45,415 nucleotides of DNA from Flavobacteriaceae bacterium UBA6231 (GTDB lineage: Bacteria; Bacteroidota; Bacteroidia; Flavobacteriales; Flavobacteriaceae), in assembly GCA_002441545.1 (NCBI GenBank), contig DJWL01000195.1:12712-58126 (forward strand). The letters run 5' to 3'. Of this stretch, positions 35,680-44,570 are shown in pieces (the first letter of the stretch is position 1; every line of letters begins with the position of its first letter). The translations under genes and the position numbers were made by a program. The notes under the pieces are model-generated. The model was not told the DNA's origin, did not search any database, and saw only the letters and a list, made by a program, of their open reading frames with translations.

Positions 35680-35713
35680 TTAAAAACATTTAATCTAAAA
35701 TTAATGTTTTTAA
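35680..35713. promoter_or_regulatory. Perfect 11-bp inverted repeat upstream of the adhesin gene
   Basis: ttaaaaacatt (35680-35690) and aatgtttttaa (35703-35713) are separated by 12 bases, about 95 bp before the adhesin ATG. This could be an operator or 5' UTR hairpin controlling adhesin expression. The 380-bp gap around it contains no gene. Confidence 0.4.
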
Positions 35714-35849
35714 ACGGTATAAATATCGTGAATTATTTTTAAATAAAGCTAATTAGCAAGGATAAATTATACACTTTATCGATGAAATGATACTTTTATG
35801 CAAGATGTATGTATTTTTTGTAGTATTTAGAATACATATATTTATGCTA

Positions 35850-35893
35850 CCAATAAAATAAGCAATATCTTATTAGACAAAATATTGCTTATT
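35850..35893 (-). terminator. Terminator of the 806-aa PorP/SPOR gene
   Basis: Perfect 12-base arms, aataagcaatat (35857-35868) and atattgcttatt (35882-35893), with a 13-base loop. On the minus strand the stem is followed by ttattttattgg. It separates the two-gene T9SS unit upstream from the adhesin unit. Confidence 0.65.
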
Positions 35894-35967
35894 CAATTTT
35901 AGAATAGAATAATCTTAAACTTATAAATAAATTATAGAAAAAATTGAAAGATAATTTTAACCCATTA

Positions 35968-38388
35968 TTAATTTTCAATTTTAACCATAGACATTTTACC
36001 ATTATACGGCTCACTTCCTTTAAGTTTTAATGCCATATTAGCTTCTTCAATACTATTGTATTTTTCATAGAAAATATAGTATTTACTAGTATTAACATCA
36101 TAGAAGAAATTGATATTAGATTGACCAGCAGCTACTGCCTTTCTTAAGAATTCATCTCTTTTCTCTACATCATTATGCACAGCAATTACCATATAATAAC
36201 CACTTTCAACATTTTTAACGTCTTTAACAATTTGAATGTTACTTTGCTCTTCACCAAAATCAAAATCTTCTGTCTTTAATGCAACTGTACTAGCAGGTGT
36301 ATTTTGTTTAATGGCATTAAGCACTGCTCGATCTTTTGTATATCTAGCTTCTTCGTTATCATATGCAGCACGTTTAATTCTACGCTTTCTCTCAATTTCG
36401 GTTGCAATTTTAATTTCTTCTAATTCTGAAACCAAACTAGCTTTTGCACGTATAGCATCTTTTTGAGCTTTCTTGATTATTTCTATCTCATTAAGATAAA
36501 TCATAGCTATAGAGTCTTCCTCTTCCGTATTATTTTTAAGCCTTTCTTTATATAAATCCTCTAATTGACTTATTTTTAAGTTTTGCGATTTTATAACATC
36601 ATCTATTTGGATTTTTAAAGTCTCTAATTCTGCATTTTCTGCTGTTACACTTTTAAATGGTTTAGGTTCTGTGAAAATACCTTGCTCACTTAAATCATTT
36701 TCTTCTTTTAAGTCTTTAAGATCTTTTTGTCTACTAGCAACTGTTTCTCTCAACTTCATCAACAACTCTTCTTGTTCTATTTTAGAATCTGTTGCTAATT
36801 TTGTTAGATTACTCATCTCTATACTATTCGCATCAGTAGGTTTAGAAATTAAAACACCTTCTAATTCTTCTGTTCTAATTCTTTCTTCCTCATCTGCTTT
36901 TGCTTTGGCATCAGCAATGGCTTTCAATCTTGCCTCTTCATCTGCTTTTGCTTGGGCTTCTTGAGCTAATTTAATTCTGGCTGCTTCGTCTGCTTTTGCT
37001 TTTTCATCTGCAATGGCTTTCAATCTTGCCTCCTCGTCTGCTTTCGCTTTTGCTTCCTGTGTTAATTTGATTCTAGCTGCTTCATCTGCTTTTGCTTTGG
37101 CATCAGCAATGGCTTTCAATCTTGCCTCTTCGTCTGCTTTCACTTTTGCTTCCTGTGCTAATTTGATTCTAGCTGCTTCATCTGCTTTTGTTTTGGCATC
37201 TGCAATGGCTTTCAATCTTGACTCTTCTTCAGCTTTAGCCTGAGCTTCCTGTGCTAATTTAATATTAGTAGCCTCATCTGTATTTTGCTTTTCTTCAACA
37301 GCCAACTTAGCTTTTGCTTCTTCATCTGCTTTTGCTTTTGCTTGAGCTTTTGCAATTCTATTGGCTCTAAAATCTGCATCTGTTTTACCTGTACTACTTT
37401 TTTTAGCAACGGATCGCCTTCCTTTTTTGGTTGGAGTTATTAATGCGCCTTCTTCATCATCGTCACCATAATTATATTTATAATTCTTTTTGAATTTATA
37501 TGCCAAAGTCATTTCATGAGAACTTCCAAAAGAGGATAAATCCCCAATAGCTTTTTCATAATTGTATTCTAAAGAAATCTGATTTGTTAAATTAAATCCT
37601 ATTCCACCTGATGCGCCATAAAGCGAATTATATCCAGCTTGAGCCCACATGCCTTTAGGAATAGTAAGCATCAAAATTCCTGAATACACTGTTTTATCTT
37701 TTTTAAATTCTGACCTAATTAATGTTGAAAATTTACTTTGATCGAAAAAACCACCATTATTAATATAGCCAGTATACATAATATGAGCTTGAATACTTTG
37801 CTCAGGGTTTTCTTCAATCATCTTATTTGTTTTAAGATTATAAGAAACAATATTATTTAACGACAAACCAAAGTCAAAAAAAGTGGTACCATAATTAATT
37901 CCTGGATTTACAGTAAGTAAGGAATTTGATGGAATATTATCTAAAGATGGATCAGGAAAATTATTAACTACATTTCCTTCATTTATTCCACTTTTATAAA
38001 ATCCTAAATTCATACCAAAAGTTAAATTACTATCTCTATCTAGTACGGCATTATATGCAAAATTTAGAATACCTCCGAAAGTGGTTAATACACCATAATC
38101 TTGTTGAAACAATCCTAAACCAGCGCCTACATTTTCACTAAATCTACCTGAATAACTAAATAGATAGGTTTGCGGAGCATTTTCAAATTGAACCCATTCT
38201 CTTTTATTGGTAAAACTAATGTATTTATTTTGCTCCCTTACAAAGCTAAATGTAGGGTTAATGGCATATTTATTAAATTTTAAAGAGTTTCTAACTGGTA
38301 AAGAAAAAGCAACGACCCCATCTTCTTGAGAATAGACCCATTGTGTTAAAAATAGAAATAAGATGATATGTGAGAGAGAGATTTTCAT
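35968..38388 (-). CDS. PorP/SprF barrel fused to a coiled coil and a SPOR-like domain
   Basis: An 806-aa protein. Signal peptide MKISLSHIILFLFLTQWVYSQ, then a PorP/SprF-type barrel (about 25-300; KYAINPTFSFVREQNKYISFTNKREW, GAGLGLFQQDYG, QISLEYNYEKA). Residues about 335-510 are an Ala/Lys/Glu-rich helix built of 32-residue repeats. A further charged coiled coil runs from about 510 to 690. The C-terminus (about 725-806; GYYMVIAVHNDVEKRDEFLRKAVAAG to YIFYEKYNSIEEANMAL) resembles a SPOR or SPOR-like peptidoglycan-binding domain. The layout would join the outer membrane to the cell wall. It starts one base after the stop of the upstream type B sorted protein, so the two are coupled and probably work together in secretion or anchoring. 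Confidence 0.85.
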   Translation of the reverse strand: MKISLSHIILFLFLTQWVYSQEDGVVAFSLPVRNSLKFNKYAINPTFSFVREQNKYISFTNKREWVQFENAPQTYLFSYSGRFSENVGAGLGLFQQDYGVLTTFGGILNFAYNAVLDRDSNLTFGMNLGFYKSGINEGNVVNNFPDPSLDNIPSNSLLTVNPGINYGTTFFDFGLSLNNIVSYNLKTNKMIEENPEQSIQAHIMYTGYINNGGFFDQSKFSTLIRSEFKKDKTVYSGILMLTIPKGMWAQAGYNSLYGASGGIGFNLTNQISLEYNYEKAIGDLSSFGSSHEMTLAYKFKKNYKYNYGDDDEEGALITPTKKGRRSVAKKSSTGKTDADFRANRIAKAQAKAKADEEAKAKLAVEEKQNTDEATNIKLAQEAQAKAEEESRLKAIADAKTKADEAARIKLAQEAKVKADEEARLKAIADAKAKADEAARIKLTQEAKAKADEEARLKAIADEKAKADEAARIKLAQEAQAKADEEARLKAIADAKAKADEEERIRTEELEGVLISKPTDANSIEMSNLTKLATDSKIEQEELLMKLRETVASRQKDLKDLKEENDLSEQGIFTEPKPFKSVTAENAELETLKIQIDDVIKSQNLKISQLEDLYKERLKNNTEEEDSIAMIYLNEIEIIKKAQKDAIRAKASLVSELEEIKIATEIERKRRIKRAAYDNEEARYTKDRAVLNAIKQNTPASTVALKTEDFDFGEEQSNIQIVKDVKNVESGYYMVIAVHNDVEKRDEFLRKAVAAGQSNINFFYDVNTSKYYIFYEKYNSIEEANMALKLKGSEPYNGKMSMVKIEN
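36880..37265 (-). repeat. Tandem 96-bp coding repeats in the coiled coil
   Basis: The marker ggctttcaatcttg begins at 36919, 37015, 37111 and (with the next base changed) 37207, an exact 96-bp period, corresponding to the 32-residue unit ARLKAIADAKAKADEAARIK and so on. Near-identity at DNA level suggests recent duplication and possible copy-number change. Confidence 0.8.
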
Positions 38389-38389
38389 T

Positions 38390-39823
38390 TTATTTTACAA
38401 CAGTTATAGATCCTTTTTTGGTTTTATTATTTTGAGTGGTAATTACATAATAATAAACTGGGTTTACTTCCTTAAACTTTATTTCATTTTCAGGCCAATT
38501 ATTCTGATAATCTTTTGTTTTAAGCACAATTTCTCCTCGAGAACTTATTATAATTACTTCGGTATTAGTACCTATTACGTATTCTTGAGGAATAACCCAA
38601 GTATCATTAATACCATCTCCATTCGGACTTATTAAATTAGGTATGTTGGCTACATCTGGATAAGGTTCAATTATTGTAAAAAGAAATTCGTTTGAAGTTA
38701 TACAACCAGAAGTTTGATTTACAACCACTCTATAACTTCCTGTTTGTGTTGCTTCATAACTGTTACTGGTTGCGCTTGTTATTAACGCATCATTTAAATA
38801 CCATTCAAATTCGGGGTTAACAGCATCTGTTGTTACTGTTGCTACTATTGATTCGCCAGGCAATAATATATTATTATCAGAAACATCAATACTACTATTA
38901 AAACCATTTGTTTCAAGGTCAATAGATGCATTAGTTACACAATCTCCTAAATCAATTGTTACTGTATAATTAGCCGCTTCATCTGTTACATACATTTGAC
39001 CTGTTGCTCCAGAAATAGCAACGCCATCTTTATACCATTGATAACTATTACCATTAATAGTACTTAATGTTGTGGCTCCTTCACTTGAACAGTAAGGATT
39101 ACCAAGACTAGAATTAATAGTTGATGTACTTGATGTGGTTGCTTCACTTATTGCAACTCGATTTGAATAAGAATTTGATGTACAAGTACCATAATTTGTT
39201 TCAACAAAGTAGGTGCCAGGTTGAGTAACAGATAAACTTGAACCTGACGCTACAAACACAGAAGTTGTTGGACTTGTTTCTTTATACCAATTAAATGTTA
39301 AAGAAGGATATTGCAATGGAGAATCATTTGTTCCATTGCCAGGATTATCTATCGTTAAAAGATAGCTTCCACCAGCACAATACACGCCTGTAGAAATTAA
39401 ATTATTTATTGAAAAAGGCTCATCTTGTATTTTATAATATGCTGGAAAGGCAATAGAATTAGAACTGGTAGCTATTGGTGCAGTACTTTTAATTCTTAAT
39501 TTGTATGCTTCTCCACTTGTTGTATCTGGTAAAGCAAAGTTTAAAGTTGCAGGTGAGGTAGTAACTGAACCTTGTGCTGATGTATAAACCACGGTTGCAT
39601 TTGAAAAACTTCCAGTATTATCAGAAAGTTCAACAATAAATTGATTTGTTGGACCAAATGATGATTCAGGAGAGAAAGAAAAAGTGACATTATAAGTATT
39701 AAATGATTCACTTGCACAAGCCTGACTAAAACCAATGCTAGGCGGTCCAATAACTTGAGCATCTAGCTTTTGAGTTAAAGAAATAGCAACTAAAAAAAAA
39801 ATATAAATAATAATTTTTCTCAT
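38390..39823 (-). CDS. Secreted Ig-like protein with T9SS type B sorting domain
   Basis: A 477-aa protein with a signal peptide (MRKIIIYIFFLVAISLTQKLDA). Several Ig-like/SprB-like modules of about 80-90 aa follow, with Cys pairs (for example YCAGGSYLLTIDNPG, YCSSEGATTLSTINGNSYQWYKDG). The C-terminal domain starts at about NIPNLISPNGDGINDTWVIPQEY and ends ITTQNNKTKKGSITVVK, the gliding-motility-associated type B signal. It would be exported by T9SS and stay linked to the surface through a PorP-like partner, most likely the product of the coupled downstream gene. The precise ligand or role is unknown. Confidence 0.88.
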   Translation of the reverse strand: MRKIIIYIFFLVAISLTQKLDAQVIGPPSIGFSQACASESFNTYNVTFSFSPESSFGPTNQFIVELSDNTGSFSNATVVYTSAQGSVTTSPATLNFALPDTTSGEAYKLRIKSTAPIATSSNSIAFPAYYKIQDEPFSINNLISTGVYCAGGSYLLTIDNPGNGTNDSPLQYPSLTFNWYKETSPTTSVFVASGSSLSVTQPGTYFVETNYGTCTSNSYSNRVAISEATTSSTSTINSSLGNPYCSSEGATTLSTINGNSYQWYKDGVAISGATGQMYVTDEAANYTVTIDLGDCVTNASIDLETNGFNSSIDVSDNNILLPGESIVATVTTDAVNPEFEWYLNDALITSATSNSYEATQTGSYRVVVNQTSGCITSNEFLFTIIEPYPDVANIPNLISPNGDGINDTWVIPQEYVIGTNTEVIIISSRGEIVLKTKDYQNNWPENEIKFKEVNPVYYYVITTQNNKTKKGSITVVK

Positions 39824-39926
39824 TTAAATAATTTCATTTAATAAATAAGCTCTCTCTGTTGTATTTATTTTCTAACCTATTATTCTTTAGAATTGATATT
39901 TTACTACAAATGATCCTATGAGAAAA

Positions 39927-41240
39927 TTATTCTCTTGACAAATCATTCGTTGCAATTATTTTATTAATTCGCAATCTAAAATCTGGTCTTTTTGCATTTT
40001 TGAAATCAATAAAAGTCTCAGAATTTTTTCCTTTTGAATACACATTAAAAAAAGCAGTATTACCATACCAATTCTCTAAATCTTCATTATTGGAATTGTT
40101 TTCAATAAAAATGTTGCCATTGCAATTATTGAAATACATATCACTAAACTTTATTTTTTCTAAATTCTCTTGATTAACAACAATTTTATTTTCAAATATT
40201 ACAGCTGGATTGAAACCAGAAATCACACTTTTGTTCATATCCAACAAGGCATTTTCTCCAACAAAAACAGCTTCTTTCACTAAACCCATATTAATATCAG
40301 AATCCAAATTATCACTATCATTAACTAAAGTTAAATTGGTTGCGATAACTGATGAACCCTTTTTAGTTAAATCAACTTCTTCTCTTTTATCGTATGAATT
40401 AACTTGTAAACATCTTGCTCCCTTATTACTTGAAACATAAGGAGACCTAATCGCTAATGAATTAGATATTTTACACTGTACACCATAATTAAATTTAAAG
40501 TCATCACTACTTGATTTATAAGAAACTGCCTTATTCAAATTCACCTCACCTCCTATCACTTCAAAAGAATTTCCAGCAGAGTAGCTTATCATTATATTTT
40601 CAAATATGGTTTCATTTCCAACACTTGCCAATAATAAACCATTAAAATAGCCTACATTTTTAAGTCTTTTACCCGCATATTCAATTCTTACATATCTCAA
40701 AATTCCAGAATTACTATTTAAATTTTCGCCACCATAGTTTGTATTACCATATGAAGCAGAATTAAGCTGTGTATAATAAGATGCCACAGAACCATTCCCG
40801 AATTTATTTGTTGGAGCATCACCCAGTATTATTAAACCTCCCCAGTCGCCAGACTTTTTAACACTTCTATTTGAAGTAAAAACAATAGGATCTGTTTCTA
40901 AACCATCAGCAATAATTTTAGATCCTCGACAAATAGTTAGAGATGCTTTAGATTCATAATCTCCAATGATAACTGTTCCTGGTTCAATTGTTAGGGTTGC
41001 ATTATTGGTTACAAACACACTTCCTAATAACAGATACACATTTCTCTTTATCAATTTTGTGTCAGCAGTTATATTACCGTTTAAAATTTCAGTAGCTTCA
41101 CCATAATCAACCTGATTAGGATTAAACTCTGTCCAATTAGTTAGCCAGTTATTCCTACCCACTATTCCTTTTTCTTGTTGCGCATAAGTACTTCCAAAAA
41201 TTAAAAGAATTACCCATATTAGTCTACTGAAGGTTTTCAT
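39927..41240 (-). CDS. Secreted right-handed beta-helix-like surface protein
   Basis: A 437-aa protein if started at the ATG at 41240, which gives a clean signal peptide (MKTFSRLIWVILLIFGSTYAQQ). Upstream codons in frame add 24 hydrophobic residues that are less credible, and a good promoter lies between. The middle contains TLTIEPGTVIIGDYESKASLTICRGSKIIADG and DPIVFTSNRSVKKSGDWGGLIILGDAP, a pattern shared by Bacteroidota secreted proteins with parallel beta-helix repeats. Strand-rich sequence continues to the end and no T9SS sorting domain is evident. It is often misnamed multidrug transporter in databases. Function unknown. It ends about 100 bp upstream of the 477-aa gene on the same strand. 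Confidence 0.7.
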   Translation of the reverse strand: MKTFSRLIWVILLIFGSTYAQQEKGIVGRNNWLTNWTEFNPNQVDYGEATEILNGNITADTKLIKRNVYLLLGSVFVTNNATLTIEPGTVIIGDYESKASLTICRGSKIIADGLETDPIVFTSNRSVKKSGDWGGLIILGDAPTNKFGNGSVASYYTQLNSASYGNTNYGGENLNSNSGILRYVRIEYAGKRLKNVGYFNGLLLASVGNETIFENIMISYSAGNSFEVIGGEVNLNKAVSYKSSSDDFKFNYGVQCKISNSLAIRSPYVSSNKGARCLQVNSYDKREEVDLTKKGSSVIATNLTLVNDSDNLDSDINMGLVKEAVFVGENALLDMNKSVISGFNPAVIFENKIVVNQENLEKIKFSDMYFNNCNGNIFIENNSNNEDLENWYGNTAFFNVYSKGKNSETFIDFKNAKRPDFRLRINKIIATNDLSRE

Positions 41241-41280
41241 GATGAAAAAATTAAATATTAATATTCTGTCATTTATTATA

Positions 41281-41313
41281 CAAACATAATAAAAAAAATC
41301 TATTAAATGCAAA
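41281..41313 (-). promoter_or_regulatory. Strong Bacteroidota-type promoter of the beta-helix protein
   Basis: On the minus strand TTTG (41310-41313) and TATGTTTG (41281-41288) are separated by 21 bases, matching the -33 TTTG and -7 TAnnTTTG elements at accepted spacing. The -7 box lies about 40 bp before the ATG at 41240 and supports that start. Confidence 0.7.
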
Positions 41314-41424
41314 TTTAATCGGTAAAATGCGTATTTTTTTAATTTAAGAAATTTTTTTTGTAGAATATTTCAACATTTATGTCGATAAAAATTAATCAAT
41401 ATGATAAAATCGTTAATTAATTTC

Positions 41425-41572
41425 TGAAAAAGCTTTAAATGAATTTGAATGTTTAATAAAATGCTATTTATAAATTATTGAAAGAGAACCATATAAAGCA
41501 GAAACTATACCCGAAGATTTAATAAGAAGAAAAAATGCTGCTCAACATTCGTTAACAACACAATCTATATAA
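41425..41572 (+). other. Possible gene remnant
   Basis: The frame beginning EKALNEFECLIKCYL, a stop, and then EREPYKAETIPEDLIRRKNA through SLTTQSI looks like the tail of a real protein with one internal stop. There is no start codon or recognisable family, so it may be debris of a lost gene. The rest of the 41313-41577 gap holds nothing else. Confidence 0.3.
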
Positions 41573-41576
41573 AATA

Positions 41577-41621
41577 AAAAAAGCTTTATTTAAAACTAAT
41601 GTCTTAAATAGAGCTTTTTTT
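41577..41621. terminator. Bidirectional terminator
   Basis: aaaaagctttatttaa and ttaaatagagcttttt form a long stem with one mismatch, with A and T runs on the two sides. It serves the 148-aa gene on the minus strand, whose stop is about 20 bp away. Confidence 0.7.
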
Positions 41622-41638
41622 AAAGTTGAATTTTATAA

Positions 41639-42085
41639 TTAATGAAATTCGCTATACAGGTGAAGCGATTTTAATGTTTCTTCATAAAATAAAATAGCTG
41701 CTATCAATTTACTGGTATCAGAATAAGGTAGCATTGTTTGCTGAAATTCTGTTGACTTTTTAAGATACTCCTGTGTTGCATCAAATTCATCATCTAACAT
41801 ATTCCTATTATCTTTATTATCAGGAATTCCTAAAGAAGTCATTGTTACACCTGGTTTAGTTGCAAAGGCTATATAAGGTAACGTTTTTATAAGTACTTCA
41901 ATTCTCTCAATATACAAACCTAACAATTCCCCTTTTTGCATACGCTCTAATTCATCTTTATCATGATATTTGGTTATAGAAACCTTATCACTAATAATAC
42001 TTTTAGGTTCATTCTTTTTTTGAGCAAAACCAATATTTACCATTAACAAAAAAACCAAACTGAAAAAAATAATTTTTCTATTCAT
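41639..42085 (-). CDS. Small secreted protein of unknown function
   Basis: A 148-aa protein with a signal peptide (MNRKIIFFSLVFLLMVNIGFAQ) and a mature part that is mainly helical and acidic (DKDELERMQKGELLGLYIERIEVLIKTLPYIAFATKPGV and so on). I recognise the type as a conserved flavobacterial hypothetical but know no function. It is probably periplasmic. A TAAATTTG box at 42113-42120 lies 27 bp upstream of the ATG and a terminator follows, so it is a single-gene unit. Confidence 0.75.
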   Translation of the reverse strand: MNRKIIFFSLVFLLMVNIGFAQKKNEPKSIISDKVSITKYHDKDELERMQKGELLGLYIERIEVLIKTLPYIAFATKPGVTMTSLGIPDNKDNRNMLDDEFDATQEYLKKSTEFQQTMLPYSDTSKLIAAILFYEETLKSLHLYSEFH

Positions 42086-42112
42086 ATCTATATATAATAA
42101 ATTAACAAAAAC

Positions 42113-42120
42113 AAATTTAT
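42113..42120 (-). promoter_or_regulatory. Promoter -7 box of the 148-aa gene
   Basis: Minus strand TAAATTTG, an exact TAnnTTTG, with ATTG about 20 bases further upstream as an imperfect -33 element. It is one half of a divergent promoter region. Confidence 0.55.
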
Positions 42121-42286
42121 GTAATTAATCGTTAAAAACAATCATTTTATCGAATTTATTTAACAAAAAAAATAATTTACTAATATACGTAATATTATTC
42201 TTACTTAATATATTGTCCACTTCCAGAATAAAAAAGCATTTTATAAAAATATAATTCATGAGTCATTCAAAAATAAAAAATAGGGG

Positions 42287-42294
42287 TACTTTTG
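42287..42294 (+). promoter_or_regulatory. Promoter -7 box of the thioesterase gene
   Basis: TACTTTTG, an exact TAnnTTTG, 17 bp before the ATG at 42312. No clear TTTG at -33. Confidence 0.5.
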
Positions 42295-42311
42295 TTTTAT
42301 AATTATATTTT

Positions 42312-42698
42312 ATGCCATTTTTTGAATCTCATATAATAGTAAATCATGACGATTTGGATGAGTTAAATCATGTAAATAATGTTAGATATGTACAATGGGT
42401 TCAGGAAGTTGCAAAAAAGCATTGGCAACATCGTGCTTCAACAGACATGCTTAAAAATTATTATTGGGTGATGATAAATCATTGTATTGAATATAAAAAT
42501 TCGGCTTTTTTAAATGATGCCATCCAACTTAAAACCTATATCAAAAGTTCTAAGGGTCCTATTTCAAATCGTATTGTAGAAATTACAAATAGTCAAAATG
42601 GTCAGCTTTTAGCAAAATCTGAAACTAAATGGTGTTTAATTAATGCTCAAACTAACAAACCCGTTAGAATTACATCAGAAATAACCGATTTATTTTAA
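42312..42698 (+). CDS. Acyl-CoA thioesterase (4HBT hot-dog fold)
   Basis: A 128-aa cytoplasmic hot-dog-fold enzyme that would hydrolyse acyl-CoA thioesters to the free acid and CoA. The signature DDLDELNHVNNVRYVQWVQEVA (about 13-34) contains the Asp/Asn region of the 4HBT active site (HVNN with the nearby Asp), and SETKWCLINAQTNKPVRI is the usual C-terminal strand pair. Length is normal. The true substrate cannot be read from sequence. It is transcribed alone, divergent from the 148-aa gene. Confidence 0.88.
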   Translation: MPFFESHIIVNHDDLDELNHVNNVRYVQWVQEVAKKHWQHRASTDMLKNYYWVMINHCIEYKNSAFLNDAIQLKTYIKSSKGPISNRIVEITNSQNGQLLAKSETKWCLINAQTNKPVRITSEITDLF

Positions 42699-42739
42699 GA
42701 ATCCATCTTAAAAAATAATCATTATTAAAAGGTAACTTT

Positions 42740-42747
42740 TATATTTG
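42740..42747 (+). promoter_or_regulatory. Promoter -7 box for the lipoprotein gene
   Basis: TATATTTG, an exact TAnnTTTG, about 95 bp before the ATG at 42842, leaving a leader of moderate length. Confidence 0.4.
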
Positions 42748-42841
42748 TTTAATGAAATACACAATAACCCATAACACAAAACAAATAAATGTTTAATTGT
42801 ATTATTTCATTTTGAGCTCTAAATCAATAACTTTTGAACTG

Positions 42842-44404
42842 ATGAAACGCATTTTATATTACATCCTTACTTTTTCAATTTTATTGCTTTGGAGTTCTTG
42901 CAGAAAAGACTTTCAGTTTTCAGCAAGCACAGGAGACCTTCAGTTTTCAAAAGATACTGTTTACCTCGATACCGTTTTTACCAATATAGGTTCCAGTACT
43001 TATAACTTAAAAGTATATAACAGAAGTAATGAAGACATATTAATTCCAACTGTTAAATTGGGGTTAGGTGAAGCTTCAGCCTACCGATTAAATGTTGATG
43101 GAATGCCTGGTAAAATTTTTGAAAATGTACAAATACTTGCTAAAGACAGTCTTTACATTTTCATAGAAACTACAGTTGATATCAATAATGTTTCAAATAC
43201 CAATCAATACCTATACACAGACCAAATTGAGTTTGATGCCGGTAGTAATCTCCAAAAAGTAGAATTGGTTACCTTAATTCAAGATGCTGTGTTTATTTAT
43301 CCAAACAGAGACAATACTACCAAAGTTATAGAAACATTAACCTTAAATATTGACGGAGAACAAGTTGAAACCGATATTCAAGGCAGAGAATTATTACCTG
43401 AAGAACTAACCTTTACCAACGAGAAACCCTATGTAATTTATGGGTTTGCGGCTGTGCCAAACGGAGAAACACTGACAATAAATCCTGGTGCGCGTTTACA
43501 TTTCCATAAAGATTCAGGCCTATTGGTCAATGAGGGAGCCTCTATTCACATAGACGGCGATTTTAGTACCGACCAAGATTTGTTAGAAAATGAAGTTATT
43601 TTAGAAGGTGACCGTTTAGAACCTAGTTTTTCTGATACTCCTGGACAATGGAGTGCTATTTGGCTTTTAGATGGAAGTACTAATAACTCTATAAATTACA
43701 CCACTATAAAAAATGCAACCGTTGGTATTTTGTGCGATGGTAATCCTAATGAAATTTCAAATAAACTAACCGTTAGTAATTCACAAATATATAACTCCAG
43801 TGCGTTTGGAATTTTAGGTAGAAACACCTCAATTGCTGCCGAAAATGTGGTAATTAACAATTCCGGGCAGTCATCATTTGCAGGCACAATTGGTGGTAAA
43901 TATAATTTTACGCATTGTACAATTGCCAATTACTGGAATAATGGTTTCAGGCAATTCCCTTCGGTATTGTTAAATAATTTTATTGTTGATGCAGATAATT
44001 CGGCTATTCTGGCTGATTTAACAGAAGCCAATTTTAATAACTGTATTATTTACGGCAATGATAACCCTGAGATTTTATTAGATGAAATTCAGGATGATGC
44101 AGTGGTTTTCAATTTTAAATTTACCAACTGTTTAATTCGTTTTGATAATAGTAGCAATAACTTTACTGGTGCTAATTATGATTTTAATGATACCACACAT
44201 TATGAAGGTGTTATTTTCAATCAAGACCCAGATTTTAAAAATACAGCTTTAAACCAATTGATTATTGGAGATAATTCTGCTGCTAATAACCAAGGGAATA
44301 CCGTATTTTCAAACCAGGTGCCCTTTGATATTTTAAACATAAACAGAACAGCTTCTCCAGATTTAGGAGCTTACCAACACATCACCTTTCCAGAAGAAAA
44401 TTAA
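42842..44404 (+). CDS. Surface or periplasmic lipoprotein with parallel beta-helix-like repeats
   Basis: A 520-aa protein started at the ATG at 42842, which gives a lipoprotein signal (MKRILYYILTFSILLLWSSC, lipid-attached Cys20). A TTG at 42797 would add 15 residues and spoil the signal. The N-terminal part (about 25-170) is strand-rich and could be an Ig-like domain. From about 190 it shows the LTINPGARLHFHKDSGLLVNEGASIHIDG pattern, then serial N-rich turns (NNSINYTTIKNATVGILCDGN, SNSQIYNSSAFGILGRN, NNSGQSSFAGTIGGKYNFTHCTIANYW) typical of right-handed beta-helices. It ends YQHITFPEEN. Probably a carbohydrate-contacting or structural envelope protein; no catalytic residues were identified. 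Confidence 0.72.
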   Translation: MKRILYYILTFSILLLWSSCRKDFQFSASTGDLQFSKDTVYLDTVFTNIGSSTYNLKVYNRSNEDILIPTVKLGLGEASAYRLNVDGMPGKIFENVQILAKDSLYIFIETTVDINNVSNTNQYLYTDQIEFDAGSNLQKVELVTLIQDAVFIYPNRDNTTKVIETLTLNIDGEQVETDIQGRELLPEELTFTNEKPYVIYGFAAVPNGETLTINPGARLHFHKDSGLLVNEGASIHIDGDFSTDQDLLENEVILEGDRLEPSFSDTPGQWSAIWLLDGSTNNSINYTTIKNATVGILCDGNPNEISNKLTVSNSQIYNSSAFGILGRNTSIAAENVVINNSGQSSFAGTIGGKYNFTHCTIANYWNNGFRQFPSVLLNNFIVDADNSAILADLTEANFNNCIIYGNDNPEILLDEIQDDAVVFNFKFTNCLIRFDNSSNNFTGANYDFNDTTHYEGVIFNQDPDFKNTALNQLIIGDNSAANNQGNTVFSNQVPFDILNINRTASPDLGAYQHITFPEEN

Positions 44405-44430
44405 GGCTTTTAAAAAAAACAAAGCCTTCT
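44403..44430 (+). terminator. Terminator of the lipoprotein gene
   Basis: Perfect eight-base arms aaggcttt (44403-44410) and aaagcctt (44421-44428), overlapping the stop codon and followed by ctctt. Confidence 0.6.
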
Positions 44431-44570
44431 CTTAATGGTTTTAAATATGTATGCTTTTTGTTGAAAAATACTCACAACTGCGTATAGCTTTTTTAAGCTG
44501 AAAACCCTAACTTCGTTTAACTGCTTACATAAACAATTAAAAAAGTTTATATCATAGCATTGGCATTAAT

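Noticed and set aside
36236..37243. Ala/Ser/Leu-rich open frames on the plus strand across the 806-aa gene
   Set aside because: They are the antisense of the A/K/E-rich coiled coil. Codon bias of the minus strand keeps the opposite strand open, and none has a credible start or function.
42797..42841. TTG start for the lipoprotein gene
   Set aside because: It would place 15 polar residues before a clear lipoprotein signal; the ATG at 42842 fits better.
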